From: Acidimicrobiia bacterium | GTDB taxonomy: Bacteria; Actinomycetota; Acidimicrobiia; Actinomarinales; Actinomarinaceae | Direction of reading: 5' to 3' | Assembly: GCA_028376655.1 (NCBI GenBank) | Contig: JAONAZ010000006.1 | Coordinates: forward strand, 1 to 60,830 | Length of the DNA stretch: 60,830 nucleotides | Shown: in pieces, positions 1 through 8,889 of the stretch | Layout of the letters: every line of letters starts with the position of its first letter | How positions within the stretch are numbered: the first letter of the stretch is position 1 | Position numbers and translations under genes: made by a program | The notes under the pieces: generated by a model | Told to the model about the DNA's origin: nothing | Database searches by the model: none | Seen by the model: the letters and a program-made list of their open reading frames with translations, nothing else

Positions 1-904
1 TTTCGGCCAGTTGAGTAAAGTCTTCCTCTGTAAAAAGCTCTTCTCTTGAGAGAGATTCTTCAAATCTCAAAATAGGATCCCTATCCATCCAAAACTCTCG
101 CACTTCATCACCAACATATTCCGCGGGATCATGACCAGCATGTCCGTAGTGTCTAAAGGTAACTAGCTCTATTAGTGTTGGTCCTTTACCAGAACTTGCT
201 TTTTCACGTGCTTTATGCATTGTGTTAATGACTTCATAAATATTATTACCGTCAATTATTACAGATTCGATTCCATATCCTAAACCTCTATCTGCAACAT
301 TAGGGGTACCAAATTCTGTTTCATTTGGAGAGGAGTAAGCAAACTGATTGTTTTGAACAGTAAAAATAATTGGAAGATTTTGTACCCCCGCCATATTGAT
401 ACTTTCGTGCCATGTTCCGGTTGCTGTGGCCCCTTCACCACAGTTTGCAAATGCAACAACATCATTATTCTCAAACTGAGCTGTTAATGCCACACCTAAC
501 GCAACGGGAGCTGAATCTGGTAATGGTGAAACAACCATTAATGTTCCCTTGTCGACTAAACCAAAATGACTGTTTCCATCACGGCCTTTTGATGGGCCAT
601 CTTTTTTACCGTAAAAGTTTAGAGCAATTTCTTTAAGGGTTACCCCTCTATATATCTGTACCCCTAAATCTCTGTGTGTTCCCCCGAAGACATCTTGAGG
701 TTCCATACCTGTTCCAATACCTGCCATTGAGGCCTCTTGACCAATACCTGGATAGACTGCTCCAGAAAGTTGTCCACCTTTATACATTTTTAAGAGCCTG
801 TCTTCAAGAATTCTTTGAGTCTTCATTGACTTATAGATATCCCAAAGTTTATCTTTTGATAAAGATGCAGAGTGTCCAAGTCTTTCAATTTTCTTTATTT
901 CCAT
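1..904 (-). CDS. pdhA: Pyruvate dehydrogenase E1 component, alpha subunit (partial, 3' end cut by window)
   Basis: Reading the minus strand from the ATG at 904 gives an open frame to the window edge (about 301 codons) that is missing from the ORF track because it has no stop. It shows the E1-alpha pattern: a G-x-E/S segment with PGIGQEA, GGTHRDLG, GRDGNSHFG, and a thiamine diphosphate motif read as GEGATATG...QNN, with Glu where GDG is most common. It would decarboxylate a 2-oxo acid, probably pyruvate, with ThDP. Its ATG overlaps the TAA of the upstream lpd gene by one base, so the two are translationally linked. E1-beta and E2 presumably lie beyond the left edge. A branched-chain 2-oxoacid dehydrogenase is the main alternative. 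Confidence 0.88.
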   Translation of the reverse strand, partial: MEIKKIERLGHSASLSKDKLWDIYKSMKTQRILEDRLLKMYKGGQLSGAVYPGIGQEASMAGIGTGMEPQDVFGGTHRDLGVQIYRGVTLKEIALNFYGKKDGPSKGRDGNSHFGLVDKGTLMVVSPLPDSAPVALGVALTAQFENNDVVAFANCGEGATATGTWHESINMAGVQNLPIIFTVQNNQFAYSSPNETEFGTPNVADRGLGYGIESVIIDGNNIYEVINTMHKAREKASSGKGPTLIELVTFRHYGHAGHDPAEYVGDEVREFWMDRDPILRFEESLSREELFTEEDFTQLAE

Positions 905-2271
905 TAGTGAAGTCCCTTTCCATTTAAAGATAATAGTGACTCTCCAACAGCTTCACTTAAAGTTGGATGAGCATGTATAAATTCAGCAGCCTCATCTGGA
1001 AGTGCCTCCCAGCCAACCATATACATTAATTCATGAATCATTTCTCCAGCACTTGGACCACATATACTTGCACCCACTATAGGGCCATCTTTTTGAGCAT
1101 AGACTTTGACCAAACCTTGATTCTGATTTTGTATCATAGCTCTTCCAATCCCTGCAAAACTATGCTGTGCTTGGTTTATCTCAATTTCTTCTAATTTTGC
1201 TTTATCAGAGTTTAAACCTACTTCAGCAAGCTCAGGATTTGTATAGACAACATAAGGAATCGCAGAATAGTTAATTGGGCTTGGATTTCCCGTTGCAATA
1301 TAAGTTACTGCTGACATTGCCTCTGCAAATGCTACATGTGCTAGTTGAGGGGAATTGCTTATGATATCCCCTGCTGCAAAAATATTCTCAGTACCTATTA
1401 CTTGCATTGTTTCAAGATTCACATCTATGTATCCGTTTTTTGTGATCACAGAAATATCTTCTAGACCAATATTTTCAGTGAGAGGGCTTCGTCCAATAGC
1501 TACTAGGATCGTACTAAAGGTTTCCTTCTCTCCATCTGAGAAAAGAACCTCTTTATCGTTAACAGAGTCTATTGATGTGCCCATCTTGAAAGAAACACCT
1601 CTTTTAGTAAGTTGTTTTCTTAATTCTCCAGAAGTTCTTTTATCAAGTCCTGGAAGTATCTCTTTTTCGAGTTCAACAACAGTCACATTCGTACCCAGAT
1701 CAATGAGAGCACTTGCAAATTCACAACCTATAGCTCCAGCACCAACAATACAAACGTTCTTTGGTGGTTGTTCCCATTTGAGGGCTGAATCTGAACTTAT
1801 GATGAAATCATTATCAAATTGTAAACTTGGTAATTCTCTTGGTTTACTACCGGTAGCAAGAAGTATATAGTCCGTTTCTATAATTGTTTCAGAGCCATCT
1901 TCCTTTTTAACAAGGACAGATTGTTCATTTTCTATCTTCCCCCAGCCATCAATAACATTTACTTTTTTACTTTTAAGCAACATGCCAATTCCATTGACTA
2001 ATCCTGAAATTATGTCTTGTCTTTTTGAGGCTGATTTATTCCAATCTATTTCTGAAGTTTCGACTTTAATACCATAATCAGAAGCGTTATTAATTTCATG
2101 GTTAAGCTCTGCGAGGTGTAACCAATATTTTGCAGGTATGCACCCTCTATTTAGACAAGTTCCACCAAGAATATCTGACTCTATAAGAGTTACTTCAAGA
2201 TCAAAGTTATTTGCATAAAGAGCAGCTGCATATCCAGCTGGTCCTCCGCCAATAATGGTTAATTTTTTCAA
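904..2271 (-). CDS. lpdA: Dihydrolipoamide dehydrogenase (E3)
   Basis: This 455-residue flavoprotein reoxidises dihydrolipoamide in the 2-oxoacid dehydrogenase complex and passes electrons to NAD+. The N-terminal FAD fold GGGPAGYAAA is followed by the redox-active disulfide motif GGTCLNRGCIPAK (about residues 37-49), a second NAD-binding GAGAIGCE, the FAD motif AAGDI, and the C-terminal catalytic HAHPTLSEA. The start codon is TTG, preceded by a good Shine-Dalgarno (GGAAGAGG). It is the first visible gene of the complex operon, with E1 alpha directly downstream. Length and motifs are normal for the family. Confidence 0.95.
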   Translation of the reverse strand: MKKLTIIGGGPAGYAAALYANNFDLEVTLIESDILGGTCLNRGCIPAKYWLHLAELNHEINNASDYGIKVETSEIDWNKSASKRQDIISGLVNGIGMLLKSKKVNVIDGWGKIENEQSVLVKKEDGSETIIETDYILLATGSKPRELPSLQFDNDFIISSDSALKWEQPPKNVCIVGAGAIGCEFASALIDLGTNVTVVELEKEILPGLDKRTSGELRKQLTKRGVSFKMGTSIDSVNDKEVLFSDGEKETFSTILVAIGRSPLTENIGLEDISVITKNGYIDVNLETMQVIGTENIFAAGDIISNSPQLAHVAFAEAMSAVTYIATGNPSPINYSAIPYVVYTNPELAEVGLNSDKAKLEEIEINQAQHSFAGIGRAMIQNQNQGLVKVYAQKDGPIVGASICGPSAGEMIHELMYMVGWEALPDEAAEFIHAHPTLSEAVGESLLSLNGKGLH

Positions 2272-2434
2272 ATTACCTCTTCCTAGATAGGGTTTCTATC
2301 AAATCGAGATAATAACTGTACTTTCTTCAGGGGTTCCCATTAAAAGTAGTCAAAGTTATTGTCACTATTAAATCTAGTAAAAAAGAATACATTTACCAAC
2401 TCAAGATACTCCATTAATTTGATAAGATATACGT

Positions 2435-2521
2435 ATGCAGACCAGATTCTTAATACTTTCATCTCTATTAACTGGTTTACTTATCCTTGTATCTTTTGGA
2501 GTTTGGCTAATAACGAATTAA
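2435..2521 (+). CDS. Small single-helix membrane peptide (28 aa)
   Basis: A short ATG-to-TAA frame encodes one hydrophobic helix (LSSLLTGLLILVSFGVWLI) after an N-terminal MQTR. It is below the ORF-track cut-off. It ends one base before the ATG of the metallo-hydrolase gene, so it could be translationally coupled to it or be a leader peptide. A TAAGAT-like -10 box lies about seven bases upstream, which would make the message leaderless. No function can be assigned, and an accidental short frame in an AT-rich leader cannot be excluded. Confidence 0.4.
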   Translation: MQTRFLILSSLLTGLLILVSFGVWLITN

Positions 2522-2522
2522 T

Positions 2523-3485
2523 ATGAATAGTTTTCAAATGCCTAATGGGATTTACCATATCCCCCTTAGGCTCCCGTGGAGCACACCAAGTAACGTGAAT
2601 GTTTATCTTATCGAAGATGATGATGGATACGTCATGATTGATTGTGGTGTAAATGGGTCAGAGTATCTTGACTTACTAAAAGGTCACCTAAATGAAATTG
2701 GAATAAAATTTAATGATATTAAATTATTGATAGGTACCCATATGCATCTTGATCACATAGGCCTATCTGGTAGCTTAAGAGAATTTGATATACCTTTGGC
2801 GCTCTTCGAAAATAGTGTTGACTATCTCAAAGAATACAACGACTGGTCAGTCAGATTTAAAGATTTAATTAGAATGGCAAAGAATGAGCACGCTCCTTCA
2901 GATTTCATTAATAATCTTAAATCAATCACAACACCTCTATACGCTGGAAAATTGACAAAACCAGATGTCCTATTGTCTGAAGGCAAAATTACTTCACTTA
3001 ATAGAAAAATTAATGTTCTGTTTACACCTGGTCATGATTACAGTGAAATATCTCTTCATGATGAACACTCAAAAATTATATTTTCTGGTGACCATATATT
3101 ACCAAGAATTACACCTTTCATCCCAGTGCAAAATGAAAATAGTAATCTCTTAAAGGAATTTCTTGATTCTTTAGATAAGGTACACGCAGTAGATCACGAT
3201 ATTATTGCTCCTGGTCATGGGAATATAATTTCAACACCTCATAAAAGAATCGAGCAAATGAAACTTCATCATCAAAGAAGGTCTGATAAAATTTTAAGTT
3301 TTTTAAAGATAAGTGATTTGACGGGTTGGGAGCTTACAAACCAACTATTTCCTAGAGAACTAGATTCATTAAATCTCAGACTTGCATTTCAAGAAACTTT
3401 AGCACACCTTCATTTGCTAGAATCTAAGAATGAAATCTCAAGAAATTCGAAAAATGGAATAAAAAAGTGGTCTTTAACAGACTAA
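2523..3485 (+). CDS. Metallo-beta-lactamase-fold hydrolase
   Basis: This 320-residue protein has the binuclear zinc motif THMHLDHIG (HxHxDH, about residue 77) and the further MBL signature stretches TPGHDYSEIS, FSGDHILPR and PGHGNII that supply the remaining metal ligands. A C-terminal helical part (about 245-320) looks like the winged-helix tail found in LACTB2/SdsA-like members. It is probably a soluble hydrolase of thioesters or similar small molecules, but the substrate is not visible. It follows the 28-aa peptide by one base and converges with the next gene on the other strand, overlapping it by four bases. Confidence 0.8.
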   Translation: MNSFQMPNGIYHIPLRLPWSTPSNVNVYLIEDDDGYVMIDCGVNGSEYLDLLKGHLNEIGIKFNDIKLLIGTHMHLDHIGLSGSLREFDIPLALFENSVDYLKEYNDWSVRFKDLIRMAKNEHAPSDFINNLKSITTPLYAGKLTKPDVLLSEGKITSLNRKINVLFTPGHDYSEISLHDEHSKIIFSGDHILPRITPFIPVQNENSNLLKEFLDSLDKVHAVDHDIIAPGHGNIISTPHKRIEQMKLHHQRRSDKILSFLKISDLTGWELTNQLFPRELDSLNLRLAFQETLAHLHLLESKNEISRNSKNGIKKWSLTD

Positions 3486-3685
3486 AGGGCCTTGTAGCCT
3501 CTGTTATTTGCTTCTTCTAATGTGTCTGGTGAAAAAGATTGAATTTTGTTATTCTTCAACATTTCCTTTTCTTTAAATAGAACTTCCAGAGTTTTAAATT
3601 GTTCTTCATCGTCACAGTCGTATACCTTCATATTTAAACGATTCCCAAGAAATCTATAATTATCAAACCTATTTAAACGAGCCAC
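3482..3685 (-). CDS. Small hypothetical protein
   Basis: A 67-residue charged, soluble protein with a GTG start. It begins one base after the stop of the acyl-CoA dehydrogenase gene, which argues that it is a real, co-transcribed gene. No known motif was recognised. The sequence is rich in Asn, Lys and Glu with no membrane segment or Cys pair, and it is not recognisable as an ETF or CoA-binding protein. Its 3' end overlaps the convergent MBL-hydrolase gene by four bases. Confidence 0.6.
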   Translation of the reverse strand: MARLNRFDNYRFLGNRLNMKVYDCDDEEQFKTLEVLFKEKEMLKNNKIQSFSPDTLEEANNRGYKAL

Positions 3686-3686
3686 T

Positions 3687-4808
3687 TTATAAATTAATCA
3701 GTTCTGCAATTTTAGATCTTGCTGACTTGGAAGAGCCAAACAATAATGAATCGGATTTTGCTTTTTTGAAATATAAATGTGCAGGATGCTCCCAAGTAAA
3801 CCCAATACCTCCATGTACCTGTATATTGTCACCTGCTATTTTGTTGTACACTTCTGAACAGTAAGATTTAGCTAGTAATGAACTCATCTCTAATTCCGTT
3901 GCATCGTTTATGTCAACCCTTACTGAATTATAAGCTAAAGATTTTGCACTTTCTATTTGGAGTAACATGTTTGCACATATATGCTGAATTGCCTGGAATG
4001 AGCCAATAGGTCTTCCAAACTGAATTCTCTCTTTTGCATAACTTGTTGACATCTCCAGACATGCCTGGGAACCCCCAACCTGTTCCATTGAAAGAAAAGC
4101 TATCGCTATGTTTTGTACTTTGTTCCATACACTGAGTTCTTCATCCATAACAATCATTATATTTTCCGAAGAAACAGCTACATCCTTGAATGTAATTTCA
4201 GTTAATGGTCTAGTTTGGTCAAGAGATGGAGTATTTTTTATATCTATACCCGCATCAGTAGTTTTCACAAGCACAAACTTAAATTCATTTCCATCTTTTG
4301 CTAGTACTGCAACATAGTCAGACACATCACCAAACATTACATATTTTTTTATTCCATTCAGTATCCAACCATCACCCGAAGAGATAAGAGATGTTTGGAC
4401 ACTTTCGTTGTTAATCTCATATTTATCACTTTCATATAATCCAAAAGTACCAATTTTTTCTCCAGATATAATTTCAGATAAATAAGTTTTTTTAATTTCA
4501 TCACTTGAATTTAAAAGTAAATGTTTAAACACAACACCTGAACTAAAAAGAGGAATGATTGGTAAATAATATCCAGCTACCTCAGAAAGAATTGAAGCAT
4601 CAACAGTTGAGAAGCCAAGTCCTCCATCTTCCTCCGGAACATCTAAAGCTAACCAGCCCTGTTCATTAACCAGTTTCCAAATATCTGAATCTAATCTAAG
4701 GTCTTCATCAACTTTTTTTATAGTATTCAAAAGATCAATTTGCTCAGATAGTAGTTTTTCCGCATTTTCTTTTATTTCTTTTTGTAGGTCTGTAAGTATA
4801 AATTGCAT
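3687..4808 (-). CDS. Acyl-CoA dehydrogenase family protein
   Basis: This 373-residue flavoprotein has the three-part acyl-CoA dehydrogenase layout: an N-terminal helical domain (EEDGGLGFS), a middle beta domain, and a C-terminal helical domain with YAKERIQFGRPIGSFQAIQH and QVHGGIGFTWEHPAHLY. It should use FAD to introduce a 2,3-double bond in an acyl-CoA or a related CoA ester. No clear catalytic Glu can be assigned by eye, so the chain length or substrate is unknown. It is divergent from sufC1 across a 67-bp gap and is followed by a small hypothetical gene. Confidence 0.85.
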   Translation of the reverse strand: MQFILTDLQKEIKENAEKLLSEQIDLLNTIKKVDEDLRLDSDIWKLVNEQGWLALDVPEEDGGLGFSTVDASILSEVAGYYLPIIPLFSSGVVFKHLLLNSSDEIKKTYLSEIISGEKIGTFGLYESDKYEINNESVQTSLISSGDGWILNGIKKYVMFGDVSDYVAVLAKDGNEFKFVLVKTTDAGIDIKNTPSLDQTRPLTEITFKDVAVSSENIMIVMDEELSVWNKVQNIAIAFLSMEQVGGSQACLEMSTSYAKERIQFGRPIGSFQAIQHICANMLLQIESAKSLAYNSVRVDINDATELEMSSLLAKSYCSEVYNKIAGDNIQVHGGIGFTWEHPAHLYFKKAKSDSLLFGSSKSARSKIAELINL

Positions 4809-4875
4809 TTTCTTAGTCTAATTTTATTTTTTATTTTTCGTATTGAAATATCGTTTGTTTTTATAAATAATTAAC

Positions 4876-5607
4876 ATGGTGTATATGTTAAAAATTACAA
4901 ACTTACACGCAAACGTAGAAGACACTCCTATTTTAAAAGGAATTAATTTAGAAATTAATCCTGGAGAGGTTCATGCAATTATGGGACCAAACGGATCTGG
5001 TAAATCTACCTTATCTAATGTCTTGATGGGCAACCCTGTTTATGAGGTAACAGAGGGAACAATACTTTTTAATGGGAAAGATATTACTGAAGAAACTGTG
5101 AACAATAGAGCAAAAGAAGGAATGTTCCTGGCTTTTCAGTATCCTGAATCAATTCCTGGAGTGACAATTGTCAATATGCTAAAAACAGCACTCACCAATA
5201 TTGAAAATACTGAATATTCAACCCTTGAACTAAGGCTAAGAGTTGCAGATGCCATGAAAGATTTAGGCTTATCTCCAGATTTTGTAGATAGATACTTAAA
5301 TGAAGGCTTCTCTGGTGGGGAAAGAAAGCGTAATGAAATACTCCAGTTAGCAGTATTAAATCCAAAACTTGCCATTCTAGATGAAACTGATTCTGGATTA
5401 GATGTTGATGGATTGAGAATAGTTGGTGAAGGTATCAGTAAACTGAGAACGCCTGAGAGAGGATATCTTATAATAACTCATTACCAAAGGCTATTGGAGT
5501 ACATAACACCTGATTTTGTACACGTGTTTGTAGATGGAAAAATTGTAGAAACAGGTGGTAAAGAATTATCTGATAAACTAGAAAAAGAAGGATATGAATC
5601 ATACTAA
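4876..5607 (+). CDS. sufC: Fe-S cluster assembly ATPase SufC (copy 1)
   Basis: This 243-residue ABC-type ATPase lacks membrane segments and matches SufC: Walker A GPNGSGKST, the SufC-specific FLAFQYPESIPGV stretch, signature FSGGERKRNEI and Walker B LAILDETDSGLD. SufC powers the SufBCD scaffold. The first ATG (MVYMLK) is used by the ORF track, but the ATG at 4885 (MLKITNL) fits the family better. A TATAAATAAT stretch just upstream suggests a leaderless promoter. Its TAA overlaps the ATG of sufS. A second, diverged sufC lies at 15100-15795, so this genome carries two. DETDSGLD replaces the usual DEIDSGLD. Confidence 0.92.
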   Translation: MVYMLKITNLHANVEDTPILKGINLEINPGEVHAIMGPNGSGKSTLSNVLMGNPVYEVTEGTILFNGKDITEETVNNRAKEGMFLAFQYPESIPGVTIVNMLKTALTNIENTEYSTLELRLRVADAMKDLGLSPDFVDRYLNEGFSGGERKRNEILQLAVLNPKLAILDETDSGLDVDGLRIVGEGISKLRTPERGYLIITHYQRLLEYITPDFVHVFVDGKIVETGGKELSDKLEKEGYESY

Positions 5608-6830
5608 TGAGTGAGTTTGTAGATATTAAAAAAGACTTTCCTATTTTTAATCGCGAAATTAACTCTAAAAAGTTAACATACCTTGATTCTGGTGCAACAG
5701 CACAAAAACCACAAATAGTTATAGACGCCATGAATAATGTTTACACTAATACAAATGCCAATGTTCACCGTGGAACTTATGTACTATCTGCTGAAACAAC
5801 ACAACTTTATGAAGATGTTCGAAAAAAATGTAAGAAATTTTTGAATGCATATAGCTCTGATGAGATAATTTTTACGAAAGGTGCAACTGAAGGTTTTAAT
5901 TTTCTAGCTAACTCTATTTCTAAAAAATATCTCAAACCTGGAGATGAGATTTTACTTACTGAAATAGAACACCATGCAAACATTATCCCCTGGCAGATGG
6001 TTGCAAAACAATATGATTTACAAATTAAATACATAAAGATTGATGAAAATTTTAGTATTGACTTAGATGATCTTAAAGAAAAAATATCAACCAAAACTAA
6101 GGTTGTCTCTATCACGGGAGAATCTAATCTCTCCGGATTGCTTCCAGATATAAAATTGATTAGCACACTGGTGAAGGAAAATTCAGATGCATTGTTCATA
6201 CTTGATGGGGCACAACTCGTCCCTCATAGAAAAGTTGACGTTCAGGCTTTAGGGATTGACTTTATATTATTTTCTGGTCACAAATTATTAGGTCCTACAG
6301 GGATAGGGATTGTTTGGGGAAGATTAGATTTATTAAATGAGCTCGAACCTGTATCAGGTGGTGGAGATATGATTGAAGAGGTTTACTATGATCGAGCAAC
6401 ATGGGCTCCAGTACCACACAAATTTGAGGCTGGAACACCTCCTTATGTAGAGGCAATTGGACTAGGTGCAGCAATTGACTACTTAGAGAACATTACAATG
6501 GAAAAAGTCTCTCAGCATTCAGACACACTTAGAAAATATGCTCAGGGAATATTTTCAGATATTGACAGGGTCAACGTAATTCATACAAATGAAGAGTTTG
6601 CTGGTTGTACATTTAGTATGTATGTTGATCAAATACACGCAACAGATATTTCACTGATGCTTGATACATACGGTGTAGCTGTGAGAGCAGGCCACCACTG
6701 TGTCCAGCCTTTCCACAGAAAATTAGGGATAGATGCAACTTTCAGAGCAACAGGATATATTTACAACGATGAAAATGATCTTGATGTTTTTAAAGATGCA
6801 CTTTTGAGCAGTATTGAAATGTTGGGTTAA
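5607..6830 (+). CDS. sufS: Cysteine desulfurase SufS
   Basis: This 407-residue PLP enzyme takes sulfur from cysteine for Fe-S assembly. It shows EHHANIIPWQ, the PLP lysine in FSGHKLLGPTGIG, and the catalytic cysteine in VRAGHHCVQPFHRK (class II/SufS type with a short Cys loop). It starts within the sufC1 stop codon (TAATG) and is followed three bases later by sufE, so sufC1-sufS-sufE form one operon. SufE is the expected partner that accepts the persulfide. Confidence 0.95.
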   Translation: MSEFVDIKKDFPIFNREINSKKLTYLDSGATAQKPQIVIDAMNNVYTNTNANVHRGTYVLSAETTQLYEDVRKKCKKFLNAYSSDEIIFTKGATEGFNFLANSISKKYLKPGDEILLTEIEHHANIIPWQMVAKQYDLQIKYIKIDENFSIDLDDLKEKISTKTKVVSITGESNLSGLLPDIKLISTLVKENSDALFILDGAQLVPHRKVDVQALGIDFILFSGHKLLGPTGIGIVWGRLDLLNELEPVSGGGDMIEEVYYDRATWAPVPHKFEAGTPPYVEAIGLGAAIDYLENITMEKVSQHSDTLRKYAQGIFSDIDRVNVIHTNEEFAGCTFSMYVDQIHATDISLMLDTYGVAVRAGHHCVQPFHRKLGIDATFRATGYIYNDENDLDVFKDALLSSIEMLG

Positions 6831-6833
6831 TCA

Positions 6834-7250
6834 ATGGCTATTGATCAAAAGGTACAAGATTATAAAAAGATGTTAGATTTATTTCCAAATGCACAAGAAA
6901 AATATCAATATTTAATTGAACAAGCAAAAGATAATACCAATTTTCCTGAAGAGCTTAGAAATGACAATTTCAAAGTTAGTGGATGTCAGAGCCAAGTTTG
7001 GTTAATTCCAGAAGAAAAAGATGAAAAAGTATATTTTATGAGTGATTCTGATGCACTCATTGCAAAAGGATTAGTAACTCTCATTGCATCAATTTATTCA
7101 GATGAAACACCAGAAGATATAATCAATTCCGAAATAGATTTAATGGAAGAGTTTGAACTTGGAGTAATTTTAAGCCCAGCTAGAAGAAATGGTGCTTTTA
7201 ATATGTTAAAACTGATTAAAGATTACGCAGTAAAACTCAAAAAAGCTTAA
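6834..7250 (+). CDS. sufE: Sulfur acceptor protein SufE
   Basis: A 138-residue SufE-family protein with the conserved active-site cysteine in KVSGCQSQVWL (about residue 51) and the conserved C-terminal part SPARRNGAFNML. It accepts persulfide sulfur from SufS and passes it to SufBCD. Having SufE rather than the zinc-containing SufU usual in many Gram-positive actinobacteria is notable. It is the last gene of the sufC1-sufS-sufE operon and converges with the phosphoribosyltransferase gene two bases away. Confidence 0.92.
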   Translation: MAIDQKVQDYKKMLDLFPNAQEKYQYLIEQAKDNTNFPEELRNDNFKVSGCQSQVWLIPEEKDEKVYFMSDSDALIAKGLVTLIASIYSDETPEDIINSEIDLMEEFELGVILSPARRNGAFNMLKLIKDYAVKLKKA

Positions 7251-7252
7251 AT

Positions 7253-7738
7253 TTATATCCACCAATTTTCATGCGCGAACTCTATCCAAACTGGATTAGT
7301 AAATTTTGCAACTTCTTTAACAAAGTAATGTGGTTCAAATTCACTTTCATTGTTCCACCAAAGTGACATAAATCTAACATCACATTCGTGATTAATATTT
7401 TCTTTTATATATGCAGATAGTTTTTCGAATGTTTCTCCACTGTCACAAATATCATCAACAATAAGTACTTTTTTATCAGATGGCCTTGGGAGATAATTTT
7501 CCCAATGTGGAAAATCTCTTGTTGAAGCATGAACGGGTTTAAATGGGACATTTAATTTATGAGACATCATGACACCTGGAATAAGGCCACCCCTACTAAT
7601 TCCAACAATTACGTCTGGTTGGAATTCATCTTTTTCTAGTTGTTCGCAAACCAAGCCTGTATCTTTAAATTGTTCATCCCAAGTGTAATTTAGTTTTTCC
7701 ATATGATGAATAATTCTATCAAATTTAGAATCCATCAC
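7253..7738 (-). CDS. Purine-type phosphoribosyltransferase
   Basis: This 161-residue protein has the PRPP-binding motif VLIVDDICDSGET and the upstream VGISRGGLIPG loop typical of type I phosphoribosyltransferases. The short length, the lack of a hood insertion and the aromatic C-terminus (PVWIEFAHENWWI) resemble xanthine/hypoxanthine-guanine PRTases of the Gpt type. It would salvage a free purine base with PRPP. It is divergent from the BMP/ABC nucleoside transporter locus, which supports a purine-salvage role. The exact base is inferred, not shown. Confidence 0.8.
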   Translation of the reverse strand: MMDSKFDRIIHHMEKLNYTWDEQFKDTGLVCEQLEKDEFQPDVIVGISRGGLIPGVMMSHKLNVPFKPVHASTRDFPHWENYLPRPSDKKVLIVDDICDSGETFEKLSAYIKENINHECDVRFMSLWWNNESEFEPHYFVKEVAKFTNPVWIEFAHENWWI

Positions 7739-7795
7739 GACAATTATTTGAATAAATATTTACCTCTAAAATTAATTCGTTAGTTGTGGTTCGTT

Positions 7796-7824
7796 TATAA
7801 TGAGCTCATGAAAAGGAGGTAAGG
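7796..7824 (+). promoter_or_regulatory. -10 box and strong Shine-Dalgarno of the BMP lipoprotein gene
   Basis: A perfect TATAAT lies at 7796-7801, and an AAAAGGAGGTAAGG Shine-Dalgarno lies immediately before the ATG at 7825. This is one of the strongest ribosome-binding sites in the window, consistent with high expression of a solute-binding protein. No clear -35 box was found at 16-18 bp spacing. Confidence 0.6.
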
Positions 7825-8832
7825 ATGCATAAAAGATGGGCGGTAGGTCTAATCTTAATCAGTATTCTTACTACGGCATGCGGTGGAGCCGCATCCGTAG
7901 ACGAATATAAAGCTGCATTTGTGTACGTAGGTCCAACTGACGATGGTGGTTGGTCTCAAGCACATGATGTAGGTCGACAATATCTAGTAGAACAAACTGG
8001 TATTCAAACGGAGTACACAGCTCTAGTACCAGAAGATGCTACAGAATTCAGAACAGTTGCAGAAGCATATATTGAACAAGGTTACAATATTATCTTTGGA
8101 ACTACTTTTGGGTATATAGATGCAATGGCGGAAATGGCAGAGGAATATCCAGATGTTATTTTCTTACACTGTTCAGGTTATCTGAATAACGATACGAACT
8201 TTGCAAATTATTTTGGAAAGATGTATCAACCTAGATATCTCTCTGGTTTAGCTGCAGGAGCTATGACTGATTCAAATAAAATTGGTTATGTTGCGGCTTT
8301 TCCAATACCGGAAGTAATTAGAGGAATTAATGCTTTTGCTGCAGGTGTAAATGAGGTAAATCCTGAAGCTACTGTTGAAGTGGTTTGGACATTCACCTGG
8401 TTTGGTCCAGAAGCAGAAACGCAAGCTGCAAATGCTTTACTTGAAAAAGGTGCAGATGTTCTTGCTCAACATCAAGACTCCACAGCAACCGGATTAGCTG
8501 CAGAAGCTGCTGGTGCAAAATGGATATCTTACAATACCGCTTACGGACAAAACTCTGCTCCGGAAGCTTTTGTGACAGCTCCAGTCTGGGATTGGGGTCC
8601 ATATTATGTAAATATTGTTGAGCAGATAATAGATGGAACTTTCACAACAGAAAGTTACTGGGGAGGCATGGAAACTGGTTTAGTTTCTCTATATGACTTA
8701 TCTTCAGATGTGCCATCTGATACAGCAACATTAATTGCAGAAAAAACTGAGGCTATTATCGATGGAAGTTTAGAAGTTGAAATAGTTGAAGAAGAATTTA
8801 TTAGTAACGTTATCGGAACGGTAAATCCGTAA
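7825..8832 (+). CDS. BMP-family nucleoside-binding lipoprotein (ABC transporter substrate-binding protein)
   Basis: This 335-residue lipoprotein has a signal peptide ending in the lipobox LTTAC (Cys about residue 19). The mature part matches the Bmp/PnrA family: FVYVGPTDDGGWSQAHD near the N-terminus, IIFGTTFGYIDAM, HCSGY, NYFGKMYQPRYLSGLAAGAM and GFVAAFP-like segments. These proteins bind purine nucleosides outside the membrane. The downstream ATPase and two permeases are of the matching CUT2-like nucleoside transporter type (BmpA/NupABC, RnsBACD). A strong hairpin separates it from those genes, which would allow more binding protein than transporter to be made. Confidence 0.9.
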   Translation: MHKRWAVGLILISILTTACGGAASVDEYKAAFVYVGPTDDGGWSQAHDVGRQYLVEQTGIQTEYTALVPEDATEFRTVAEAYIEQGYNIIFGTTFGYIDAMAEMAEEYPDVIFLHCSGYLNNDTNFANYFGKMYQPRYLSGLAAGAMTDSNKIGYVAAFPIPEVIRGINAFAAGVNEVNPEATVEVVWTFTWFGPEAETQAANALLEKGADVLAQHQDSTATGLAAEAAGAKWISYNTAYGQNSAPEAFVTAPVWDWGPYYVNIVEQIIDGTFTTESYWGGMETGLVSLYDLSSDVPSDTATLIAEKTEAIIDGSLEVEIVEEEFISNVIGTVNP

Positions 8833-8842
8833 CGTAGAATTT

Positions 8843-8878
8843 TTACAATGTCCTGATCTTTCGATTAGGACATTGTAA
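8843..8878 (+). terminator. Strong intercistronic hairpin after the BMP gene
   Basis: TTACAATGTCCT and AGGACATTGTAA form perfect 12-bp arms. The stem extends by one G-U and three more pairs to a TTTC tetraloop, for about 16 pairs in total. No long T-run follows, only AATAAATTAATTAATG leading into the next gene 12 bases later. It is more likely a 3'-end stabiliser or partial attenuator that sets a high binding-protein to transporter ratio than a full terminator. Confidence 0.75.
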
Positions 8879-8889
8879 TAAATTAATTA

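Noticed and set aside
280-927. ORFs 280-474 (-), 412-636 (+) and 676-927 (+)
   Set aside because: They are shadow frames of the pyruvate dehydrogenase E1-alpha gene, which is open on the minus strand from 904 to the edge.
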